From the NCBI GenBank assembly GCA_015067375.1, contig SVMQ01000031.1:1-14483 (forward strand): a stretch of DNA of 14,483 nt, in the 5' to 3' direction. This DNA is from Oscillospiraceae bacterium (lineage in GTDB: Bacteria; Bacillota; Clostridia; Oscillospirales; Ruminococcaceae). This document shows positions 5,783 through 13,226 of this stretch, piece after piece. The notes below the pieces were generated by a model. The model was not told where the DNA came from. It saw only the letters and a list, made by a program, of their open reading frames with translations, and did no database searches. A program made the translations under genes and the position numbers. Every line of letters begins with the position of its first letter. The stretch's first letter is position 1.

Positions 5783-7956
5783 TACTGCTTTCCTGTTCTC
5801 TCTACCGAGATAACGCCAGGGACTTTCTTGACCTTTACCATGATATTAGTCAGCTGCTCCATGCCTGCCACCTCGACAGTTACTACGATGTTTGCATTGC
5901 CGTTTTTAAGCTGATGCGCGTTCATCTCATGTATCGGGATGTGGTTGGAGGCTATCGCTACTGTTATATCCGCGATCATGGCTGTTCTGTCCTCGCAGAT
6001 GATGTCGATAGTCGCGCGGTAGGTGGAGTCATCCACGCCTGCCCAGCTTGCCTTTATCCAGCGCTCCTTGTTCTCCTCGCTCTCCATGTTGTTGATGACA
6101 TTGATGCAGTCGAGCTTGTGTATCGAAACGCCGAAGCCCCTTGTCACAAAGCCGATTATCGGGTCACCCGGAAGCGGATTGCAGCACTGCGCGAACTTCA
6201 CAAGGCAGTTGTCAACGCCCTCGATGATTATTCCCTTGCGGCGGCTGCGGCGGTTGTTCTCCTCGATATTCTCGAATGCTTTTGTGGGAGAGTTGTTCTG
6301 CTCCTTCTGCTGGCGCAGCTGCTCCTCCTTGATGCGCTGTATTATTTTGGACAGCGATACTCCGCCATAGCCTACGGCAGCATACAGGTCGTCGATGCTG
6401 CCCAGTCGCTGGCGCTCCGCGATAGCAGAGAGCATATCCGCTTCGGGGATGATGCCGTTGCGCCTGAATTCGTGTTCAAGATCCATCTTGCCGCGCTCGA
6501 TGTTCTCCTCGCGGCGCTCTTTCTTGAACCACGAGCGTATCTTGCCCTTTGCTTCGGAGGTCTTTGCGATATCCAGCCAGTTTCGGTTGGGGCCTGCATT
6601 GGCAGAGTTGGAGGTGATTATCTCAACGATGTCGCCCGTCTTTACCTTGTAGTCAAAGCTCACCATCCTGCCGCCGACCTTTGCGCCTGTCATCTTGTTT
6701 CCTACCTGCGTATGTATCGCATAGGCGAAATCAATGACCGTAGAATCCACAGGCAGCGAGATGACATCGCCCTTGGGCGTGAACACATACACATCATCGG
6801 GCGCGAGGTCTGTCTTGATAGCGTCCGCAATAAGCTCTACATCATCCGCCTCCTGCTGGCGCTCCAGTATCTGACGTATCCAGTCAAAGCGCTGCTCGCC
6901 TGCGGCATTCTTGTTTATACCTGCCTTGTACTTCCAGTGTGCGGCAACGCCGTATTGTGCGGTGTTGTGCATCTCGACCGTGCGTATCTGCACCTCAAAC
7001 GGGATGCCCTCTCTGCCGATAACGGTGGTGTGCAGCGACTGGTAGCGGTTAGGCTTAGGCGTCGCAATGTAGTCCTTGAAGCGATACGGTATCGGTCTGA
7101 ACATATCGTGGATAACGCCCAGAACATTGTAGCACTCTATGACCGACTGCACGATAACGCGCACCGCGTAGATGTCGTATATCTCGTCAAAGGGCTTGTT
7201 CTTGACATACACCTTTTTGTAGATGCTGTATGTGGATTTTACCCTGCCCTCTATCGACGGCTCGGGCTTTATGTCGGTGATGCGCTCTCTTATGCGGCTC
7301 TTGATAGTGTCGATAAAGCGGTCGCGCTCCTCCTTGTGCAGCTCCATCAGGCGCTCTATCTCCTTGCAGCCGTAAGGGTCGAGGTAGTGGATAGCGATAT
7401 CCTCCATCTCCTCCTTAACGTCGCTCATACCAAGGCGGTGAGCGATGGGCGCATAGAAGTTCATCGTTTCGAGCGAGGTCTTGCGCTGCTTGTGGGCAGG
7501 ACGCGCGTCCAGCGTGCGCATATTGTGCAGTCTGTCTGCAAGCTTGATGATGATGACGCGTATATCCTTGGACATAGCCATGAGTATCTTGCGGATATTC
7601 TCGGCCTGCTGCTCCTCCTTGGTGTTGAGCGGCACCTGTCCTATCTTGGTAACTCCGTCAACCATCAGCGCAACATCATCGCCGAATTTTTTGCGGATAT
7701 CCTCCAGCGGTATATCAGTATCCTCCACCACATCATGCAGCAACGCCGCGGCGATGGTGTCGGTATCCATGCAGAAATCCAGCAGGATAGACGCAACCGC
7801 GATGGGATGCGAGATGTACGGGTCGCCCGAGGAGCGCATCTGTCCCTCGTGCGCGTCATTCGCGAGGTTGTACGCCTTCATTATTTTTTCAAGATCATAC
7901 TGCTTATCGACTGCTTTAATACGCTCAACAAGCTGTTCTATGGTCGTACACATCAT
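5782..7956 (-). CDS. relA: Bifunctional (p)ppGpp synthetase/hydrolase Rel (RelA/SpoT family)
   Basis: This is a complete long RSH enzyme of 724 residues that makes and degrades (p)ppGpp in the stringent response, acting in the cytosol and on stalled ribosomes. The HD hydrolase domain shows ISHP, HDVVED at 74-79 and LADRLHNMRT near 139-148. The synthetase domain shows RFKDYI near 292-297, YQSLHTT and EVQIRT, then GVAAHWKYK. RFKD rather than EXDD in the synthetase loop is typical of bifunctional Rel. A TGS domain spans about 388-448 (VYVFTPKGDVISLP). A helical and conserved-cysteine region contains FAQCCNPLPGDPI, and a C-terminal ACT domain covers about 650-724. The ATG at 7956 is preferred because AAAGGGG lies eight bases upstream. 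A GTG at 7986 falls in a hairpin loop without a ribosome site. The stop overlaps the start of the GIY-YIG gene. Confidence 0.96.
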   Translation of the reverse strand: MMCTTIEQLVERIKAVDKQYDLEKIMKAYNLANDAHEGQMRSSGDPYISHPIAVASILLDFCMDTDTIAAALLHDVVEDTDIPLEDIRKKFGDDVALMVDGVTKIGQVPLNTKEEQQAENIRKILMAMSKDIRVIIIKLADRLHNMRTLDARPAHKQRKTSLETMNFYAPIAHRLGMSDVKEEMEDIAIHYLDPYGCKEIERLMELHKEERDRFIDTIKSRIRERITDIKPEPSIEGRVKSTYSIYKKVYVKNKPFDEIYDIYAVRVIVQSVIECYNVLGVIHDMFRPIPYRFKDYIATPKPNRYQSLHTTVIGREGIPFEVQIRTVEMHNTAQYGVAAHWKYKAGINKNAAGEQRFDWIRQILERQQEADDVELIADAIKTDLAPDDVYVFTPKGDVISLPVDSTVIDFAYAIHTQVGNKMTGAKVGGRMVSFDYKVKTGDIVEIITSNSANAGPNRNWLDIAKTSEAKGKIRSWFKKERREENIERGKMDLEHEFRRNGIIPEADMLSAIAERQRLGSIDDLYAAVGYGGVSLSKIIQRIKEEQLRQQKEQNNSPTKAFENIEENNRRSRRKGIIIEGVDNCLVKFAQCCNPLPGDPIIGFVTRGFGVSIHKLDCINVINNMESEENKERWIKASWAGVDDSTYRATIDIICEDRTAMIADITVAIASNHIPIHEMNAHQLKNGNANIVVTVEVAGMEQLTNIMVKVKKVPGVISVERTGKQ

Positions 7957-7977
7957 GGTGAACGCCCCTTTCTTTAT

Positions 7978-7992
7978 CGGCAGCACCTGCCG
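7978..7992 (-). promoter_or_regulatory. Small perfect hairpin in the recJ-rel spacer
   Basis: CGGCAG and CTGCCG form a six-base-pair stem around a three-base loop, in the 47-base gap between the recJ stop and the rel start. On the minus strand it is followed by AUAAAG and then the rel ribosome site, not by a U-run, so it is unlikely to terminate. It may mark an RNA processing or stability point. Confidence 0.35.
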
Positions 7993-8003
7993 CCGTGATA
8001 GAT

Positions 8004-10016
8004 TTATGTAAGCTGCGCTTTAAGCTCAGCCAGAAGTCCGTTTGCAAACAGGTCGCGCTTTTCGCTCTGAGGAAGTATCTCGCTGCGCTCGGCATTGACA
8101 GACAGCCGCACCATGCCAGCCTGCGCGAATGCGTCCATTGCGATGCGAAGCATACAGTAGTTTATGCCTCCGCCATACACGCACATATTCTCTGCGGACA
8201 TCCTTGCGCCGTCCCTTTTTATCATGTCGTAGATACCCTTTAGCGCCTCCCTGTCGGGAATGACCCTCGGGGCAAGCCGGCTGTCACAGCCCTCGCCGCG
8301 GATAAGCTCCTCATAAACGCGCTGCGCCGCAAAGAATCTGTCCTCATTGAAGTCGGACGGACGTACCTCAAGCGCTTTCAGATTGACCGACCTTGTGCCG
8401 TTGAATTCGTTTATATCAACTGTCGCCACGATATCTACGCTGCTGCCTGCCTCGGCATAAAACTCCGCATACGGTATGCGGAAGCCAAGCACCTTTATCA
8501 CCACTCCGCCGCTCTCCACGTCAAAGCTGGTAAACCTGCCCTCTTTGAGTGAGCGCTTGCTGCGCACGGTGCAGTTTTTCAGCATGAATACAGGCTGTCT
8601 GTTGCCCTCTCCGAAAGGTTCGAGTCTGGACAGCAGCTCCACGTTTTCAAGCGTCAGCATCCGACCGTCCACCTGCATATCCGCGCTTACGGAATATTCG
8701 GGCATCTTGGGATAGCAGCGCTTGCAATACTCATAAACGCGCTCGCGGAATTCCTCTGTCCTATCCGCCGCAAGCGAGAAGCCGCCTGCTTTCGGATGAC
8801 CACCGAATTTCGTCAGCAGGTCACCGCAATTTTCAAGCAGCTTGTATATAGAAAATCCGTCGATGCCCCTCGCTGAGCCTCTGCCCTCGCCGTTTTCTAT
8901 GCTGACGACGAACACGGGCTTGCCGTACCTTTCAAGCAGCCTTGAGCTTACGATGCCGATTATGCCGTGATGCCAACCCTCTCCCGAGACCACGATAACG
9001 CGCTGCGTTATGATGCTCGGGTCAGCTTCTATCTTCGCCTGTGCCTCGGCAAGCACCGTACTCTCCGCTCTCCTGCGCTCGGTGTTCAGCAGTTCAAGCT
9101 CTTCCGCAAGCAGCGAAGCCGTTTCGGGCGTGTCAGCAAGCAGCAACCGCACCGCCTTGTCGGCGCTGTCCATACGTCCTGCCGCATTGATGCGCGGACA
9201 TACGGAGAATGCAAGCGACGACGCCGTGACATTCTCAGGCCATACTCCTGCTGTTTTAAGCAGATGCTCCAGACCGATGTTCTGACTGTTTCTGATGTTT
9301 TCAAGTCCCCTGCGGACGATGTAGCGGTTTTCACCTGTCAGCGGAACGATATCCGCGATCGTAGCTATCGCGGCAAGCTCCGCATACTGCTCCATGACGA
9401 ACTCCTCGTCCTCCTCAAGAGCGCACAGCAGCTTCAGCACCACGCCCGCACCGCAAAGCTCCTTATAAGAGGAGTTGTCGTCGGCGCGGTGAGGATCGAC
9501 GCACGCGCCGCACACGGGTATCTCCTGCGGCGGCAGATGGTGGTCGGTTATCACAAGCTCCACGCCCTGCTCCTGCAGAAACAGCGCTTCCTCAGCGGCA
9601 GAGATGCCGTTGTCCACGGTTATCACAAGCTCCGTGCCGTTTGCTATGAGCCGCTCGAGCGAGGGCTTGTTCATGCCGTAGCCCTCGGTGCGGTCAGGGA
9701 TATAGAAGTCCACCTCTGCTCCCACAGCTTCAAGATAGCTGTACAGCATGACCGTCGAAGTAACGCCGTCACAGTCATAGTCGCCATAGACAGTGATCTT
9801 TTTTCCCTCGTCAAGGGCGGCGCGGATGATCTCCACCGCCTTGTCCATGTCGCGCATCAGATGCGGATCCGCAAGCTCGCTGCACGCGAAGAACTCACGC
9901 GCCTTATCCATGTTATATATACCTCGGCGCACCAGCAGTCCGCCAAGAAAATCTCCGAACTCACGCGCCATCTCTTCGCTGTGCGCAGGAGCTTCGGGCA
10001 AAGTCCATCTCTTCAT
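8004..10016 (-). CDS. recJ: Single-stranded-DNA-specific exonuclease RecJ
   Basis: This 670-residue DHH-family 5'-3' exonuclease acts on single-stranded DNA in RecF-pathway recombination and mismatch or base excision repair. The metal-binding motifs are intact: GDYDCDG at 78-84, VDNGIS with Asp135, TDHH with Asp158, His159 and His160, and ADIVPL with Asp222. CPRINAAGRM at 273-282 is the usual RecJ block. The DHHA1 domain covers about 340-415, including GEGWHHGIIGI and GGHPKAGGFSL, and an OB-type nucleic-acid-binding region follows to about residue 560. A C-terminal extension of about 110 residues is of the length common in Firmicutes. Its ATG is separated from the purB stop by one base (TAATATG), and no strong ribosome site is seen, so reinitiation after purB is likely. 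Confidence 0.96.
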   Translation of the reverse strand: MKRWTLPEAPAHSEEMAREFGDFLGGLLVRRGIYNMDKAREFFACSELADPHLMRDMDKAVEIIRAALDEGKKITVYGDYDCDGVTSTVMLYSYLEAVGAEVDFYIPDRTEGYGMNKPSLERLIANGTELVITVDNGISAAEEALFLQEQGVELVITDHHLPPQEIPVCGACVDPHRADDNSSYKELCGAGVVLKLLCALEEDEEFVMEQYAELAAIATIADIVPLTGENRYIVRRGLENIRNSQNIGLEHLLKTAGVWPENVTASSLAFSVCPRINAAGRMDSADKAVRLLLADTPETASLLAEELELLNTERRRAESTVLAEAQAKIEADPSIITQRVIVVSGEGWHHGIIGIVSSRLLERYGKPVFVVSIENGEGRGSARGIDGFSIYKLLENCGDLLTKFGGHPKAGGFSLAADRTEEFRERVYEYCKRCYPKMPEYSVSADMQVDGRMLTLENVELLSRLEPFGEGNRQPVFMLKNCTVRSKRSLKEGRFTSFDVESGGVVIKVLGFRIPYAEFYAEAGSSVDIVATVDINEFNGTRSVNLKALEVRPSDFNEDRFFAAQRVYEELIRGEGCDSRLAPRVIPDREALKGIYDMIKRDGARMSAENMCVYGGGINYCMLRIAMDAFAQAGMVRLSVNAERSEILPQSEKRDLFANGLLAELKAQLT

Positions 10017-10017
10017 A

Positions 10018-11454
10018 TTATACGCTCAGCTCTGCCTTTTCTCCCAGCATATCGCCGTTTGCGTCAAGCACGGGCTGAATGAACTCCGCGAGGAACTCCG
10101 CGGTCTGCTCGGGAGCGCGGCCGACATAGTTCTCGGGAATGAGCATCTCCTCGATCTCTTCCTTTGTGATGTTGAACGCAGGGTCGTTCGCAATAAGCTC
10201 CGCGAGGATATTATCGCCGCCGCCCTTAACCCTGAGAGTAGCCTCGTGGCTGTGTGTACGCAGCAGCTCATGCAGCTCCTGACGGTTGCCGCCCTTTTCC
10301 ACCGCCTTCATCATGATGTTCTCGGTAGCCATGAAAGGCAGCTTCTTCATCAGTCTTGCTCTTACCATCTCGGGGTAGACAACAAGTCCGTCTGTAACGT
10401 TCATCATTATATTCAGTATAGCGTCAACAGCAAGGAACGCCTCTGCTACCGCGATGCGCTTGTTTGCGGAATCGTCCAGTGTTCTTTCGAGCCACTGTGT
10501 GCCTGCTGTGAAAGCAGGGTTGAGCGTGTCTATCATGACGTATCTTGAAAGGGCGGTGATGCGCTCGCTCCTCATGGGGTTGCGCTTGTAGGGCATTGCT
10601 GACGAGCCTATCTGGTTCTTGCCAAAAGGCTCCTCCATCTCCTCAAAGCTCTGAAGCAAGCGCAGGTCGTTGCTGAATTTAGAGCAGCTCTGAGCGATGC
10701 CGCTGAGCGTAGACAGCACCTGACTGTCGATCTTTCTGGTGTAGGTCTGACCGCTTACAGGTACGCAGGCAGCAAAGCCCATCTCCTCTGCAATGGACTT
10801 TTCGAGCGCCTTTATCTTCGCGCTGTCGCCCTTGAAAAGCTCCACGAAAGAAGCCTGTGTGCCTGTCGTGCCCTTCTGACCGAGCAGTCTGAGGTTCTCG
10901 ATGCGGTAGTCTATCTCCTCAAGATCCATCAGCAGATCGTTCATCCACAGTGTAGCGCGCTTGCCGACAGTGGAGGGCTGTGCGGGCTGCAGGTGTGTAT
11001 AGGCAAGACAGGGCATATCCTTGTATGTATCGGCAAACTTTGCAAAATTCGCAAGCACGTTCACCAGCTTCTTCTTTACAAGCTTCAGCGCGTCGCGCAT
11101 GATGATGATATCAGTGTTATCTCCGACATAGCAGGATGTCGCGCCGAGGTGGATGATAGGCTCCGCCTTGGGACACTGCTTGCCGTAGGTGTAAACATGA
11201 GCCATAACGTCGTGGCGCACTACCTTCTCGCGCTCCTCCGCCATAGCAAAGTCGATGTTGTTGATGTTAGCCTCAAGCTCCTCCACCTGCTCCTGTGTCA
11301 CGGGCAGACCGAGCTTCATCTCGCCCCTCGCAAGCGCTACCCACAGGCGGCGCCATGTGGTGAACTTCTTGTCAGCGGAGAAAAGATACTGCATCTCCTT
11401 GCTGGCATAGCGTGTGCAGAAAGGGCTTTCGTAGGTGTTGTAGTTTCCTGACAT
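10018..11454 (-). CDS. purB: Adenylosuccinate lyase
   Basis: This is a 478-residue fumarase/aspartase superfamily enzyme that releases fumarate from SAICAR and from adenylosuccinate in purine synthesis. The superfamily signature GSSAMPYKRNP at 283-293 carries the catalytic serine loop. THLQPAQPST includes His154, the likely general acid, and KGTTGTQ at 194-200 and RHDVMAH at 80-86 are further active-site blocks. Starting at MSGNYNTYESP matches the usual family N-terminus and has AAAAGGAG upstream, though the spacing to ATG is long at about 11 bases. An in-frame ATG at 11502 with AAGGG five bases upstream would add 16 residues and cannot be wholly excluded. It is the first gene of the leftward train, and recJ follows after one base. 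Confidence 0.96.
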   Translation of the reverse strand: MSGNYNTYESPFCTRYASKEMQYLFSADKKFTTWRRLWVALARGEMKLGLPVTQEQVEELEANINNIDFAMAEEREKVVRHDVMAHVYTYGKQCPKAEPIIHLGATSCYVGDNTDIIIMRDALKLVKKKLVNVLANFAKFADTYKDMPCLAYTHLQPAQPSTVGKRATLWMNDLLMDLEEIDYRIENLRLLGQKGTTGTQASFVELFKGDSAKIKALEKSIAEEMGFAACVPVSGQTYTRKIDSQVLSTLSGIAQSCSKFSNDLRLLQSFEEMEEPFGKNQIGSSAMPYKRNPMRSERITALSRYVMIDTLNPAFTAGTQWLERTLDDSANKRIAVAEAFLAVDAILNIMMNVTDGLVVYPEMVRARLMKKLPFMATENIMMKAVEKGGNRQELHELLRTHSHEATLRVKGGGDNILAELIANDPAFNITKEEIEEMLIPENYVGRAPEQTAEFLAEFIQPVLDANGDMLGEKAELSV

Positions 11455-11532
11455 GATATATAGATCTCCTTTTGGAAAATAATTAACGGTAATAACGGGC
11501 ATACTTACCCTTATATGAATAAATACTTTATT

Positions 11533-11561
11533 ATTGTACCATAAAACTGCAATTTATACAA
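11533..11561 (-). promoter_or_regulatory. Likely purB promoter
   Basis: Read on the minus strand, TTGTAT (plus 11556-11561) and TACAAT (plus 11533-11538) are separated by 17 bases. The -10 matches the vegetative consensus at five of six positions and the -35 at three of six. The region is AT-rich. Transcription would start near 11526, about 70 bases before the preferred purB ATG. Confidence 0.55.
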
Positions 11562-11708
11562 GTGTTTTCAGCAAAATACCGCTTGACAGCATGATATTTC
11601 GGGCGTTGTTCTGGACAGGTGAAAGGATGCGGCTTTGCCGAATAATGCCGTTTTTGTATATCCTGCACAAAAGAAAATGAAAATATCGCTATACTTTTGT
11701 ACACCTAG

Positions 11709-11732
11709 TACCTTGCAAAACAAAATACCTTG
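11709..11732 (+). promoter_or_regulatory. PadR operator-like repeat, copy 1 (overlaps promoter)
   Basis: The core is an imperfect dyad, TACcTTG-N5-CAAaaTA, followed directly by a further TACCTTG half-site 17 bases after the first. A second copy lies 93 bases downstream with two mismatches over 24 bases. The location over the -35 and spacer of the padR promoter fits repression by the encoded PadR protein. TTG...CAA dyads of this kind are typical for PadR-family sites; binding is inferred. Confidence 0.6.
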
Positions 11733-11741
11733 TGGTAAAAT
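11713..11741 (+). promoter_or_regulatory. Likely padR operon promoter
   Basis: TTGCAA at 11713-11718 and TAAAAT at 11736-11741 are separated by exactly 17 bases (four of six and five of six matches to the vegetative consensus). The whole spacer is contained in operator copy 1. Transcription would start near 11748, about 100 bases before the padR start. Confidence 0.6.
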
Positions 11742-11759
11742 AAGATTACAGAAACAACA

Positions 11760-11791
11760 GGAACAGGCAGGATCGCCGAGTTCCGTTTTTT
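11760..11791 (+). terminator. Terminator-like hairpin in the padR leader
   Basis: GGAAC at 11760-11764 pairs with GTTCC at 11780-11784. GGC and GCC inside the loop can add three more pairs, and six T residues follow at 11786-11791. This lies downstream of the predicted promoter and upstream of padR, so it could attenuate the operon. The short stem makes it a weak terminator. Confidence 0.4.
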
Positions 11792-11801
11792 AAAAGCCAA
11801 C

Positions 11802-11825
11802 TACCTTGCGAAACAAAATACCATG
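11802..11825 (+). promoter_or_regulatory. PadR operator-like repeat, copy 2 (leader)
   Basis: This is the second copy of the 24-base element, with the TACcTTG-N5-CAAaaTA core and a degenerate trailing half-site TACCATG. No -10 hexamer is correctly placed after it, so unlike copy 1 it is not itself a promoter. It sits 25 bases before the padR ATG, where a bound repressor could block elongation or cooperate with copy 1. Confidence 0.55.
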
Positions 11826-11850
11826 CAACACAGGAAAAAGGAGGTAGCGC

Positions 11851-12171
11851 ATGAACTCTCAGCTCAAGCGCGGTACATTAGAGCTTTGCGTACTGTCCAT
11901 ACTGAGCAGCAGCGACTGCTACGGATATGAGCTTGTAAACAAGATCTCTGAATGTATGCACGTTACAGAGGGCACGATATATCCGCTGATGAAGCGACTG
12001 AAAGAATCGGACACCATCGACTCCTATATAGTGGAGTCACAGGAAGGCCCTCCGCGAAAATACTACAAGATCACCGATACGGGCAAGACAGAGCTCAGTC
12101 GGCTATCAAAAGAATGGTTTGAATTTGTGAAAAGCGTAAACGAACTTCTGAAAGGGGATAACGAGATATGA
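11851..12171 (+). CDS. PadR-family transcriptional regulator
   Basis: This is a 106-residue winged helix-turn-helix protein of the short PadR type. Residues about 6-80 form the DNA-binding domain: KRGTLELCVLSIL opens helix 1, YGYELVNKI helix 2, and TEGTIYPLMKRL (39-50) is the recognition helix. The wing contains GPPRKYYKITDTG at 67-79. A short C-terminal helix (SRLSKEWFEFVKSVNELL) would mediate dimerisation. A near-perfect AAGGAGG site precedes the ATG. The stop overlaps the next start (ATGA), so it is translationally coupled to the HAAS protein. PadR proteins in this arrangement normally repress their own operon, which agrees with the two operator-like repeats upstream. The inducing signal is unknown. 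Confidence 0.93.
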   Translation: MNSQLKRGTLELCVLSILSSSDCYGYELVNKISECMHVTEGTIYPLMKRLKESDTIDSYIVESQEGPPRKYYKITDTGKTELSRLSKEWFEFVKSVNELLKGDNEI

Positions 12172-13214
12172 CAGCAAGCAATAAGGATGATTTCCTGTTC
12201 AAGCTGCACACAGAGCTGCACAGAATAGGCGTTGACAATAACGAGGACATCTTCGCGGATTTTGAAGAGCATTTCCGCGCAAGCGCAGCACAGGGCTACA
12301 CCGAGGAGGAGACCTGTGCAAGACTCGGTGATGTTAAGGAGATAGCAAGAAGCTATGTCGATATCGAAAGCACCGCAATAAACAGCATCCTCGCAAATGC
12401 GATAGAGGAAAGCCGCCCTCATGTAAGCCTGAAAAAGCCCGGCCGCGACGTGCCTGCCGCTTCCGCTCCCGCTGAAGCGCTTGCTCAGTCCGAGCAGCCC
12501 TCCGTCATCATGGAGCAGCCATCGCCCATCCGCGAGATAACACCCGAGCATATCGCGGTTGAGCCTGCACCCTCATCCGTCACCTCGCTGCCCAAGGTGA
12601 ATATCTCAAAGCCTGTACAGTCCGAGCAGCCTGCCGCACAGGTGCAGCAGCCGACGCAGACCGCACAGCAGCCTCAGGCCACGCGCGAGGTCACTCCCCA
12701 GCACATCGCACAGGAGCCTGCTCCCACACAGAGTATGCCGCTCCCCAACTCCACACAGACCGCGAAGAGCGGCTCTACTACGCCGCAGGACACACGCACC
12801 GACGCACAGAAACAGTCGCGTGACACCTCGCATCAGGCAGAGCTTCCTCCTCAGACCGAGGCTGAAAAGAAAGGCTTCAGCTTTTCGGATATCAAGGGCA
12901 GAAACCTTGACATTAACATCGGCAAGCTGGTAACTCAGATATGCCTTGACATCTTCATCTACTCATGGGCGATACCTGCTCTCGGAAGCCTCATCGTCAG
13001 CTTTATCGGTGCGGCAGTCATCGGCACAGGCGGTGCGGCTATCGCGCAGTTCGCCTCGGGACATTTCCACATACTCAGCCGCATCTTCCTCGCGTCGGGT
13101 CTCGGCTCGCTCTGCGTGCTGATGTCCTGCCTCGGCGTAAAGATGGTCAAGGGCTTCATCCACATAATAAAATCCATCGTCATAGCGCACATCAAAGCGC
13201 TGTATGATCTGTAA
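12168..13214 (+). CDS. HAAS/DUF1700-type membrane protein with long Pro/Gln-rich linker
   Basis: This 348-residue protein is the usual partner of PadR regulators. Residues 1-80 resemble the HAAS/DUF1700 alpha-helical domain (FLFKLHTELHRIG, FADFEEHFRASAAQGYTEEET, RLGDVKEIARSYV). Residues about 84-235 are a low-complexity Pro/Gln/Ser/Thr linker containing an imperfect duplication: QSEQP recurs at 107 and 151, and REITPEHIAVEPAP (122-135) recurs as REVTPQHIAQEPAP (173-186). The C-terminal 100 residues hold two to three membrane segments (about 264-297, 303-323, and perhaps 327-341). Typical relatives pass from the helical domain to the membrane without such a linker. The start overlaps the padR stop. 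The role is inferred: envelope-associated sensing or interaction with the DUF4097 protein that follows. Confidence 0.85.
   Translation: MTASNKDDFLFKLHTELHRIGVDNNEDIFADFEEHFRASAAQGYTEEETCARLGDVKEIARSYVDIESTAINSILANAIEESRPHVSLKKPGRDVPAASAPAEALAQSEQPSVIMEQPSPIREITPEHIAVEPAPSSVTSLPKVNISKPVQSEQPAAQVQQPTQTAQQPQATREVTPQHIAQEPAPTQSMPLPNSTQTAKSGSTTPQDTRTDAQKQSRDTSHQAELPPQTEAEKKGFSFSDIKGRNLDINIGKLVTQICLDIFIYSWAIPALGSLIVSFIGAAVIGTGGAAIAQFASGHFHILSRIFLASGLGSLCVLMSCLGVKMVKGFIHIIKSIVIAHIKALYDL
12486..12743 (+). repeat. Imperfect internal duplication in the HAAS protein linker
   Basis: Two units begin with QSEQP (from 12486 and 12618). Each continues to a conserved RE[IV]TP[EQ]HIA[VQ]EPAP block (12531-12572 and 12684-12725) and ends in a Ser/Thr-Leu-Pro stretch. 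The first unit is about 44 residues and the second about 42. The DNA has diverged more than the peptide, suggesting an old duplication kept at the protein level. Confidence 0.7.
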
Positions 13215-13226
13215 GGAGGTGCGCAC

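Larger units (their letters stand above)
11455..11850. other. Divergent intergenic control region between purB and padR
   Basis: About 400 bases without a convincing gene. It holds the leftward purB promoter, the rightward padR promoter, two copies of an operator-like repeat and a terminator-like hairpin. I looked for a purine riboswitch upstream of purB and saw none. The middle part (about 11580-11700) contains only a TTGACA with no matching -10 and a weak CGGC/GCCG hairpin followed by T5, neither clearly functional. Confidence 0.7.

Noticed and set aside
7957..7986. GTG start ten codons upstream for rel
   Set aside because: It lies in the loop of a small hairpin with no ribosome site, while the ATG at 7956 has AAAGGGG at correct spacing.
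5914..7998. Open frame of 694 codons on the plus strand opposite rel
   Set aside because: It is a mirror frame produced by the codon bias of rel. The composition (Leu/Val/His/Arg/Tyr-rich, no domains) is implausible, there is no ribosome site, and rel itself is intact with all motifs.
8967..10082. Open frame of 371 codons on the plus strand opposite recJ
   Set aside because: No recognisable domains or ribosome site; it lies wholly opposite an intact recJ plus the end of purB.
11462..11532. Purine riboswitch in the purB leader
   Set aside because: The leader is only about 70 bases from the likely start and shows no three-way junction or conserved purine aptamer core.
11583..11588. Perfect TTGACA on the plus strand
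   Set aside because: The sequence 17 bases downstream is TTGTTC, not a -10 hexamer, so it is not supported as a promoter.
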